Positions 22,547-28,582 of a stretch of DNA of 29,493 nucleotides are shown piece by piece. How positions within the stretch are numbered: the stretch's first letter is position 1; each line of letters starts with the position of its first letter. Source of the stretch: JACVRW01 sp040509755 (GTDB taxonomy: Bacteria; Actinomycetota; Thermoleophilia; Solirubrobacterales; Thermoleophilaceae); NCBI GenBank assembly GCA_040509755.1, contig JBEVKF010000160.1, positions 1 to 29,493 of the forward strand. The letters run 5' to 3'. Position numbers and translations under genes: made by a program. The notes under the pieces are model-generated. The model had not been told where the DNA came from, did no database searches, and worked only from the letters and a program-made list of their open reading frames with translations.

Positions 22547-23347
22547 TCAGCGCGATCGGGGTGCCGCAGCGGCAGGCGGTTGTGTCATCGACGCGAGTTG
22601 GTCCGTCAGCGCGGTGTCGGGGACGCGGATCATTCCTCGCGTCGGGCGATCGAGGTCGGTGGTGACGAGGAGCAGGAACGCGACGAGCCCCGCCGCGAGC
22701 GAGACCGCGAGCACACCCCTGCCGACGATCGCCAGGTACGCTGCGAGCAGCCCCAGGGCGAGCGCGGAGCCGAGCACTTCGAGCACCAGAACGGCGGTCG
22801 GGACCCGATTGCTGAGGGCGGCGACGCGAACGGCCTCCCCATCGATCATCTCGTTCAGCGTCTCAACGTAGAGGCGTGGCGCGCTGGCTGTCGGCGCCGT
22901 CTCGAGAGCTTCTCCTGCAAGTGCCCACAGCCGCCGTTCGATCCGTGCCTCGTGTGCGCGGGCGTCGTCGGCCTCGTCGCTGCCAGGCACCTGGGCTGAG
23001 ATGCGGACGGCGCTTTGCGTATAGCGGACCAGCAGGTCTAGCGAGCCGCTGCGGATGGGCTCCGCCAGGGTCTGGGCGCGCAGGTATGTCGTGCCGATCG
23101 CGTTCGCCTCGCTGACGACGTTCGAGCGGCGATCCTCGTAGCGGGTTACCGCCAGCGAGAGCCCGAAAGCGAGGAGCAGCCCGACAACGCCGAGCAGCGC
23201 TCCCTGCAGGACGCCAAACGGCTCCTTGAGGCTGTCCGAAAGGTGCCGAACGCGGTGGCCCAGGAAAATCCCGAGCCCTGTCGCGCCGAGGATCGCCGCA
23301 AAGAATAGGAGCCCCAGCTCCCAACTCGTGAGCCGAAAAAATAGGAT
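22547..23347 (-). CDS. DUF4239 (bestrophin-like) membrane protein without canonical start
   Basis: About 266 residues with four transmembrane helices in the DUF4239 arrangement: two near the N-terminus (LGLLFFAAILGATGLGIFLG and LLGVVGLLLAFGLSLAV), the conserved RYEDRRSNVVSEANAIGTTY loop, then two near the C-terminus, ending TTDLDRPTRGMIRV. The function of the family is unknown; it resembles bestrophin channels. No ATG, GTG or TTG occurs in frame between the upstream stop at 23381 and a GTG at 22990, which would delete both first helices. A good AGGAGG lies 7 nt before an ATC codon at 23347, so I place the start there. ATC initiation is rare; loss of the normal start or a sequence error are alternatives. 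The region 23348-23625 upstream shows no gene I can support. Confidence 0.75.
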   Translation of the reverse strand: MLFFRLTSWELGLLFFAAILGATGLGIFLGHRVRHLSDSLKEPFGVLQGALLGVVGLLLAFGLSLAVTRYEDRRSNVVSEANAIGTTYLRAQTLAEPIRSGSLDLLVRYTQSAVRISAQVPGSDEADDARAHEARIERRLWALAGEALETAPTASAPRLYVETLNEMIDGEAVRVAALSNRVPTAVLVLEVLGSALALGLLAAYLAIVGRGVLAVSLAAGLVAFLLLVTTDLDRPTRGMIRVPDTALTDQLASMTQPPAAAAPRSR

Positions 23348-23625
23348 GGCCTGCCCTCCTAGTGCACACGGCGGCGGCTGTCAGCCGGCTGTGGTGAGGT
23401 CGGTGATGGCTCAGCGCCGGTTTGGACAAATCGGCGCAGCGCGCAGCACGGGGCCAAATGGGCTCCGATTGCCGCGGCGGCGATGGATGGGCGAGGCTGA
23501 CTCCAAGCACCCGCGCCGGGCGGCCATGGAGTCCGTCCGCCAGCGAGCCGACCGCGAATATGGTGGCCTTTCAGCACGGTGCCTCGCCGTGGCCTCCGCT
23601 CGCGCGCCGACCCCCCGACGTCGCC

Positions 23626-23781
23626 TCAGCGCCGCCGGTCGCGCCGGTCGTCGCGACGGTCCGCGCGCCGATCGTGACCATGCTTTACGACGGCCGCCGT
23701 GCCGACGACCGCGGCCGTTCGCACGACCGGTCGGCCGCCCAGCACTCCCGGCCTGCCTCTACGTCCTGGACCTAGCGGCAT
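23626..23781 (-). CDS. 51-residue Arg-rich protein paired with the DUF6325 gene
   Basis: Starts at ATG 23781, one base after the stop of the DUF6325 gene, so translation is probably coupled. The N-terminus MPLGPGRRGRPGVLGGRPVVRTAAVVGTAAVV resembles the start of small SHOCT-type proteins that I recall as common partners of DUF6325 genes: a short basic head plus an Ala/Val-rich segment. In those, a Gln-rich linker and a C-terminal SHOCT helix pair usually follow; here the protein ends after an Arg/Asp-rich tail of about 15 residues. It may be a truncated or degenerated version. No function can be assigned. Confidence 0.55.
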   Translation of the reverse strand: MPLGPGRRGRPGVLGGRPVVRTAAVVGTAAVVKHGHDRRADRRDDRRDRRR

Positions 23782-23782
23782 G

Positions 23783-24247
23783 TCAAGCTCCCACCTTGTC
23801 GTTTTCTTCTTCCGCTTCGATAGCGGCCAACAGCGCCTGGGTGTGGACGCGGCCGTCCGCGACCAGCTGGCCACCCGACCGTCGCACAGCGGAGGCAAAC
23901 GGCCCGGCCCAGCTGTTCTCGTAGACCAGCACGGCCGCGATGTTGCCGTGCTCCAGACCCTTGCCGATCGCTTCGAGATCCTCCTCGGCGAGAAACAGCG
24001 CGAGATCCGCCTCGAGTGCACGCAGCTGCCCCAGATTGCTCTCGTCCACCTCGTGCAGCTCGTCGACCGTGACCGCGCCGTCGAGATCCTTGCTCATAAT
24101 CACGAGATCCAGCACGCGCACGAGCTTGCGATCGACCAGCGCCGTCAGCTCCGCCGCCATCTCGCCGGAGAAATTCGCCTTGTCCGCCGGGAACTCGACC
24201 ACCAGGTAATCGACCGGCCCAAGTACATCCAGATTGGTGACTTCCAT
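23783..24247 (-). CDS. DUF6325 family protein
   Basis: A 154-residue acidic soluble protein. The start MEVTNLDVLGPVDYLVVEFP and the following FSGEMAAELTALVDRKLVRVLDLVIMSKD are typical of DUF6325 (related to DUF1269). The middle has an acidic helix (EADLALFLAEEDLEAIG), followed by AAVLVYENSWAGPFASAVR. ATG 24247 is supported by an AAGGAG Shine-Dalgarno at about 6 nt. Family function is unknown; members often sit in stress-related clusters. Lies 77 bp downstream of the DUF1269-type gene in the same direction and directly upstream of the Arg-rich small gene, so the three may form one operon. Confidence 0.8.
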   Translation of the reverse strand: MEVTNLDVLGPVDYLVVEFPADKANFSGEMAAELTALVDRKLVRVLDLVIMSKDLDGAVTVDELHEVDESNLGQLRALEADLALFLAEEDLEAIGKGLEHGNIAAVLVYENSWAGPFASAVRRSGGQLVADGRVHTQALLAAIEAEEENDKVGA

Positions 24248-24324
24248 GCTCGCTCCTTGATCGGGAATACTTCGCTGCGCTGTGTCGTTCGCCACTAAGG
24301 CGGGAGGCCGCCCGGCCTTCTCCA

Positions 24325-24795
24325 TCAGGCGCGCGAGGTGTCCGCTGCAGCAGCCTCCAGAGCCTCGTCGGTGAGTTCGTGCGCCTCGGCCGCGCCACCC
24401 AGCTGGCTCAGTCGGTCGCAGACCGCGGGCGCGACGTCGGAGTGGACGAGCACACCGACTGCTGCCTTGCCCTCGTTCAGGTCGACTGTGAGGCGCGCCT
24501 TGTCGGCATCGCTCAGCCCGAGGCTCTTGTGGTGGAGTGCCCCAGCCACCGTGCCGCCGAGGACACCGACCCCGAGGACAGCCGGGCCGAGTAGAAAGAG
24601 GGCGCCGCCGACAGCGGCGCCCTTGCCCGTGCTTCGCGCGCCGACCTTGTCCTGCTTGAGCTTGCCGTGGGACTCGAGGACCAGGATGCCGATGGCGTCG
24701 CCGTCGGCGATCCCAGACTCCTTCAGCGAGCCGGCAGCGTCGTCGGCGGCGGGTTCATCCGGGAAAAAAGCGAGTACGAGTTGGCGATCTGCCAT
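24325..24795 (-). CDS. DUF1269-type membrane-associated protein
   Basis: A 156-residue protein. Residues 1 to about 60 form an alpha-beta domain (QLVLAFFPDEPAADDAAGSLK, then GDAIGILVLESHG). A Gly-rich hydrophobic segment at about 62-90 (GKGAAVGGALFLLGPAVLG, continuing with Gly residues at regular spacing) looks like a glycine-zipper membrane hairpin. The rest is a second alpha-beta half (AAVGVLVHSDVAPAVCDRLS). This layout matches DUF1269-type proteins; function unknown. ATG 24795 has an AAAGGA Shine-Dalgarno 7 nt upstream. A copy of the 21-bp regional motif lies 72 nt upstream of the start. Confidence 0.75.
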   Translation of the reverse strand: MADRQLVLAFFPDEPAADDAAGSLKESGIADGDAIGILVLESHGKLKQDKVGARSTGKGAAVGGALFLLGPAVLGVGVLGGTVAGALHHKSLGLSDADKARLTVDLNEGKAAVGVLVHSDVAPAVCDRLSQLGGAAEAHELTDEALEAAAADTSRA

Positions 24796-24866
24796 CGATG
24801 GGTCCTTTCTTTGCAGTGTGGACGTGGGACGGCGGAGGGAAGGATTCAGCAATCCAACCTGGCGCG

Positions 24867-24887
24867 CATCGTCCACTTGGGGTGAAA
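24867..24887 (-). promoter_or_regulatory. Regional 21-bp motif, copy A
   Basis: First of four ungapped matches to the plus-strand pattern CATC-N2-C-N4-TGG-N2-TGAAA. It is the most divergent copy at the variable positions. Lies 71 bp upstream of the DUF1269-type start, in the same orientation relative to the gene as the other copies. Confidence 0.6.
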
Positions 24888-24983
24888 TGGGCGACGGGTA
24901 AGCGCCCCGGACCCCGGCGCGCGAGGTCGACACGCTTGCCCAGGACGATCAGCTGAGCGGGTCCAATGCCAGTTGCGTCTCCT

Positions 24984-25199
24984 TCAGGTCGGAGGTGCGG
25001 GCTGCTGGAGACCGGCTCGTGCCTCGGAGGCGGCCACGCGTGGCGTGGGTGCCATCAGCGCGCCGACGATCCACAGGATCGGGAAGATAATCCCGAACCA
25101 GAAAAGCGCGGTGTGGCCCTTGCGGAGCGTCGTCAGCCCGAGCACGATGAGCGCGGTCAGATAGAGCGCCGCGAGCAGAAACCAGAGGAAAGTTGACAT
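24984..25199 (-). CDS. Small two-helix membrane protein
   Basis: A 71-residue protein with two clear membrane helices: about residues 3-23 (TFLWFLLAALYLTALIVLGL) and about 30-50 (TALFWFGIIFPILWIVGALM), joined by a short basic loop TTLRKGH. The tail is Ala/Pro-rich. The FWFGIIFPILWIVGAL segment recalls the short phospholipase-D-N-terminal-like membrane proteins of actinobacteria, but the assignment is loose. ATG 25199 is preceded by GGGAG at 4 nt. Motif copy B lies 83 nt upstream. Its function is unknown; it is probably part of the same regulon as the neighbouring motif-bearing genes. Confidence 0.75.
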   Translation of the reverse strand: MSTFLWFLLAALYLTALIVLGLTTLRKGHTALFWFGIIFPILWIVGALMAPTPRVAASEARAGLQQPAPPT

Positions 25200-25282
25200 T
25201 CGACTCCCTTCGGATTCGGCTGAGCGATGCCGTGCACCGCTCAGCGATCTCCGCCCATCGTTACGTCCCGCCGCTTCGACGG

Positions 25283-25303
25283 CATCGCCTCGATGGGATG
25301 AAA
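25283..25303 (-). promoter_or_regulatory. Regional 21-bp motif, copy B
   Basis: Second copy of the CATC-N2-C-N4-TGG-N2-TGAAA pattern; 83 bp upstream of the small membrane protein start at 25199 and oriented as the other copies relative to the gene. The remaining bases of 25200-25410 show no other feature. Confidence 0.7.
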
Positions 25304-25410
25304 TCGGTCAGGTGCCGGCCCGTTGTCGGCACGGGTTCGCCGTAGTTCGACGAGGTGCCGCAGTGTGCGTCGGCCGACCCGGTGGGGCAGTCGGGCCGGC
25401 GGCCTGTCCT

Positions 25411-25809
25411 TCACCCCTGGTCCCCGTCGCGTGTCTCGATCGCAGCGTCCACGTCATAGCCGAGCGCCAACGCCAGCTCCGGGGCGGCAGAGACCACCCG
25501 CGCCATGCCGACCGTGGGCGCCAGGGCGATCAGCGTCCCGACGATCTCGTCGATGCTGGCGCCGGCGGCCAACGCCGGCTCGACCGCGGACTGGTAGGTG
25601 CTCGGCGCCGCGTCAAGCGCCAGCGCCGCCGCGAGGCGAACCAGGGCATACGTCTTCGCGTCGAGCTGGGAGATGTCGACGGTGTCGAGTCCCATCCTCA
25701 GCTCGCTCTCCATAAACCGCTCGTCGCTGAGCGCCAGCCGGCGCAGGGTCTCCTGGTAGTCCGTGGTGTGCTCCTCGCCCCGGGTGCGTCCCCGGCCCGT
25801 GTCTCGCAT
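25411..25809 (-). CDS. Carboxymuconolactone-decarboxylase-family protein
   Basis: A 132-residue CMD/AhpD-fold protein. The helical core from ESELRMGLDTVDISQLD through ALVRLAAALALDAAPSTYQ to EPALAAGASIDEIVGTLIAL and APELALALGYDVDAAIE is typical. The CxxC redox pair of AhpD-type members is absent, so a peroxidase role is unlikely and the closer model is the non-redox decarboxylase group, often of unknown substrate. Cytoplasmic, probably a multimer. Start ATG 25809 has only a weak GGA upstream. Motif copy C lies 33 nt before the start, between this gene and the end of the LAL regulator gene. Confidence 0.85.
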   Translation of the reverse strand: MRDTGRGRTRGEEHTTDYQETLRRLALSDERFMESELRMGLDTVDISQLDAKTYALVRLAAALALDAAPSTYQSAVEPALAAGASIDEIVGTLIALAPTVGMARVVSAAPELALALGYDVDAAIETRDGDQG

Positions 25810-25842
25810 CGTCCGCAGTCAACACTCCGGCCGCGACCCCGT

Positions 25843-25863
25843 CATCGCCCCGATGGCATGAAA
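25843..25863 (-). promoter_or_regulatory. Regional 21-bp motif, copy C
   Basis: Third copy of CATC-N2-C-N4-TGG-N2-TGAAA. It differs from copy B at only two of 21 positions. Lies 33 bp upstream of the CMD-family start and 23 bp after the end of the LAL regulator gene. Confidence 0.7.
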
Positions 25864-25886
25864 CCCCGCCCCGGGCGCGCTTGGGC

Positions 25887-28163
25887 TTAGAGCAGGCCGA
25901 GCTCGCGGGCGCGCTCGACTGCGCCGTTGCGAGAGCTGACGTTGAGCTTGCGGTAGTTGGCCATCGCCTGCGACTTCACGGTGTGGCGTGATATGTACAG
26001 GCGCTCGCCGATCTCGCGGAACGAGAGGTGCGTGGCGAGGTAGGGCAGCAGGCGCAGCTCCGCCTCGGTCAGGGTCGAGGCCCCGGGGGCCTCTGCGCGC
26101 AGCGTCGTCAGGCTGGAGCGCAGCTGCTCCACCTGGGCAGGGAGCACCCCGAGGTCCGGCTGTCGGCGCAAGATTGCGTCGATCTCGCGCAGCATCGTGG
26201 CTGCGCCGCCCGCGTCGGCGAGTGCCAGGTAGGCCCGGGCGAGCTCCAAGCGGGTCTGTATCGAGAAGTACGGCACCGCGTAGGTGAGCCGCGACCGCAG
26301 GCGCTGCGCTCGGGCGAGGAACTCTTGGGCGCGCTCGGCGCCGTCGCGGTGGAGTGCGACGCGGGCCGCCAGGGCCCAGATGAACGCGCTGGTGGGGTAC
26401 TCCTCCATCCGCGAGCGGCGGATCATCCGGAGCGCTCCTTCCACCAACTCCTCGGCCTGGACCCACGCTCCTCGCCCGATTGCGATTGCGGCGCGCTCGC
26501 CGAGCGCCAACGCCGCCGCCTCCAGGGCTCCCAGCTCGAGGCCCTCCTCCGCGACGTCGGCGAACAGGTCGTCGGCCCGGTCGACCTCGCCGGCCAGCCA
26601 CAGCGAGAAAGCGAGCTGCAGCGCGGCGTTCGGTCGGTTGAAGCTCCCACGGGCGAGCGTCCGGACTGAGAACTCCGCATCTGCTCGCATCCGCGCCACC
26701 CCTTCCCGGCAAAGCTGGGCACGCACGATCGCACGCCACGAGTCGACCGAGGCGCTGCCGTCGGGCAGGGCGCCCTCGTAGCTCGCGCGCTCAGCCGCAT
26801 CAAACAGACGCTCCGCCTCCACCGGCCGGCCCCAGGTCGAGGCGACCGCCGCGGCGAGCGTGGCGACCGCCGCGTTTCGCTCCATTGCCCCGTGCGCCTC
26901 CAGCCAGCCGAACCAGCGCTCGACGGTCGCGACACGACCGCTCTGATAGACGAGCGGACCGCACTGCTCGAACAGCTTCGCCGCTCGGTCTACGTCCGCG
27001 GCCTCCTGTGCGTACCCGAATGCCGCCTCCAGCTGCCCGTTTGCCACACACCATTCGCCCGCCTGGCCGAGGAGCCGAGGCACCAGGTCGGGTTCGGCCT
27101 GCTCCAGCTGGGCACGGAGCAGCTCACGGAAGAGATGGTGGTAGCGGTACCACTGCCGATCGTGATCCAGCGGCACCAGGAAAAGGTTGGAACGCTCGAG
27201 CGACTCCAGGATCGCCGCGGAACCGCTCGACCCGAGGACGGCGTCGCAGAGCGGGCCCGACATTCGCTCCAGAACCGCGGTTCGCGTGAGGAAGCGAACC
27301 TCGTCCTGCGACAGGTGTGCCAGCAACTCCGACCGCAGGTAGTCGGCCACCAGCCGGTCGCGCCCGGCGAAGGTTCCCGCACCCGTGCCGCTCCCGCCTT
27401 GGGCCCTGATCGACAGCGCGGCGAGGTACAGGCCTGCGGGCCAGCCCTCAGCGTGCTCGACGAGCTCGGCGAGTCCGGCATCCGGCAGGTCCACGCCGGC
27501 AGCACCGAGGAGCCGGCCGGCGTTCTCTTCGTCCATGCGCAGATCGCCAGGCCCGATCGTGCGCGACAGCCCACGCGCCCGCAGGGCCGCGGCCGGGATC
27601 GGGAGATCGCCTCGCACCGACAGAGCCAGCTGCGAACCGGCGGGCACGTGCCTGGCGAGTGCGGCGATGACGTCGAGGCCCCGGGGGTCGTGGAGCAGGT
27701 GCAGGTCGTCCAAGACCAGAACGACCTCCTGTTCGCTCGTCGCCAGAGCCCTTCCCAGGCGCGGGACGATCGTCGCCTCGACCGACACACCCGGTGAGGC
27801 CAGCGCATCGAAGACGGCCGAGTCGAGCGGTGAGACGCGGTCGAGCGCAGCCGCGACGTAGGTCAACAGAACGATTGGATCGTTGTCCTTCTCATCAACG
27901 GACACCCAGGCGAACGGCCGCCCAGACCGAGAGGCCCACTGGGAGAGCAGCGTCGTCTTCCCCCACCCCGGCCCGGCGGACAGGAAGACGATCGGTATCG
28001 AGCCCGAGCGCTCCTCCAGGGAATCGATCAGGCCCGCGCGCGGCACGATCCCGTCACGAACCCGAGGCGGGCTCAGCTTCGACTCGAGAAGCTCGAACGC
28101 CAGCTCCCGCACAGCGGGACCGGGCGTACCGGTGGCGGGAGCGATCACACCCTCAACGCTCAT
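25887..28163 (-). CDS. LAL/MalT-type LuxR-family transcriptional regulator
   Basis: A 758-residue large ATP-binding LuxR regulator. The N-terminal STAND-type ATPase shows the start ELLESKLSPPRVRDGIVPR, the Walker A loop AGPGWGKT at residues 63-70 and a Walker B-like VVLVLDDLHLL at about 146-156. The middle (about 370-680) is Ala/Leu-rich helical repeat, TPR-like, as in MalT, and would sense a ligand or partner. The C-terminus (about 693-758) is a LuxR helix-turn-helix (TEAELRLLPYLATHLSFREI, then LYISRHTVKSQAMANYRKL). It should activate transcription when bound to ATP and inducer. No Shine-Dalgarno precedes the ATG; a small inverted repeat does. Four copies of one motif lie around it, the best candidates for its sites. 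Confidence 0.93.
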   Translation of the reverse strand: MSVEGVIAPATGTPGPAVRELAFELLESKLSPPRVRDGIVPRAGLIDSLEERSGSIPIVFLSAGPGWGKTTLLSQWASRSGRPFAWVSVDEKDNDPIVLLTYVAAALDRVSPLDSAVFDALASPGVSVEATIVPRLGRALATSEQEVVLVLDDLHLLHDPRGLDVIAALARHVPAGSQLALSVRGDLPIPAAALRARGLSRTIGPGDLRMDEENAGRLLGAAGVDLPDAGLAELVEHAEGWPAGLYLAALSIRAQGGSGTGAGTFAGRDRLVADYLRSELLAHLSQDEVRFLTRTAVLERMSGPLCDAVLGSSGSAAILESLERSNLFLVPLDHDRQWYRYHHLFRELLRAQLEQAEPDLVPRLLGQAGEWCVANGQLEAAFGYAQEAADVDRAAKLFEQCGPLVYQSGRVATVERWFGWLEAHGAMERNAAVATLAAAVASTWGRPVEAERLFDAAERASYEGALPDGSASVDSWRAIVRAQLCREGVARMRADAEFSVRTLARGSFNRPNAALQLAFSLWLAGEVDRADDLFADVAEEGLELGALEAAALALGERAAIAIGRGAWVQAEELVEGALRMIRRSRMEEYPTSAFIWALAARVALHRDGAERAQEFLARAQRLRSRLTYAVPYFSIQTRLELARAYLALADAGGAATMLREIDAILRRQPDLGVLPAQVEQLRSSLTTLRAEAPGASTLTEAELRLLPYLATHLSFREIGERLYISRHTVKSQAMANYRKLNVSSRNGAVERARELGLL

Positions 28164-28177
28164 TGCGCAGCGCGCAA
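28163..28177. repeat. Inverted repeat at the LAL start codon
   Basis: TTGCGC (28163-28168) and GCGCAA (28172-28177) around a 3-bp centre, overlapping the first base of the LAL regulator start. It could be an operator or a hairpin limiting translation of a gene that lacks a Shine-Dalgarno. Confidence 0.45.
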
Positions 28178-28287
28178 CGGCGAGGCCGATTGGTTTCCAG
28201 ATGCGTCACGCGTTCGCCACTGGGGCTGAGTGCGGGCCAGCATCAGAATGCGCGCAAGCCTACCCCCCAACCGGGCGGTGGTGTGGA

Positions 28288-28308
28288 TTTCATGCCATTT
28301 GGGTGATG
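28288..28308 (+). promoter_or_regulatory. Regional 21-bp motif, copy D
   Basis: Fourth copy, on the opposite DNA strand from A-C, but in the same orientation relative to the gene it precedes, because this gene reads on the plus strand. 74 bp upstream of the 50-residue membrane protein start. It lies in the divergent region shared with the LAL regulator gene, 125 bp from that start. Confidence 0.7.
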
Positions 28309-28382
28309 ACCCTGGCGCCGTGTCGCGTTTTGATCACCTGCGGTCGCGGACCAGCGGCCGAATCGAGTCAAGGAGGTACGGG

Positions 28383-28535
28383 ATGCGCGGTGCGGGCCGA
28401 GTCGTGTTCGCGGCAACGCTGCTGTCGATCGGCGGCAACTACCCCTGGTGGTCGCTCGCCATCTTCTTCCTGTGCGTGTGGGTCGTACACGGCATCCTCG
28501 TGTACGGGCGAGAAGAGAGAGCGGCAAGCACGTGA
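28383..28535 (+). CDS. 50-residue membrane protein
   Basis: A short gene with a very strong Shine-Dalgarno (AAGGAGGT at 28370-28377, 5 nt before the ATG), which supports its being real. It encodes a basic head, a hydrophobic stretch (VVFAATLLSIGG), then NYPWW and a second helix (SLAIFFLCVWVVHGILVYG) ending in a charged tail REERAAST. The pattern looks like the first and last helices of a longer four-helix family such as DUF7144 brought together, but this is only an impression. It follows motif copy D and precedes the arylsulfatase by 47 bp, probably in one operon. Function unknown. Confidence 0.7.
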   Translation: MRGAGRVVFAATLLSIGGNYPWWSLAIFFLCVWVVHGILVYGREERAAST

Positions 28536-28582
28536 AGTGACGTGCTCAGGTACCCGCGAGAACCCCTAGAGACGGAGGAACC

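Noticed and set aside
23413..23434. Possible fifth copy of the regional 21-bp motif upstream of the DUF4239 gene
   Set aside because: Only the TTT and GGCG blocks agree and their spacing is about two bases shorter than in the four good copies.
23348..23625. Possible coding frames in the gap upstream of the DUF4239 gene
   Set aside because: Frames on both strands give Arg/Pro/Ala-rich translations without domain patterns, good starts or Shine-Dalgarno sites.
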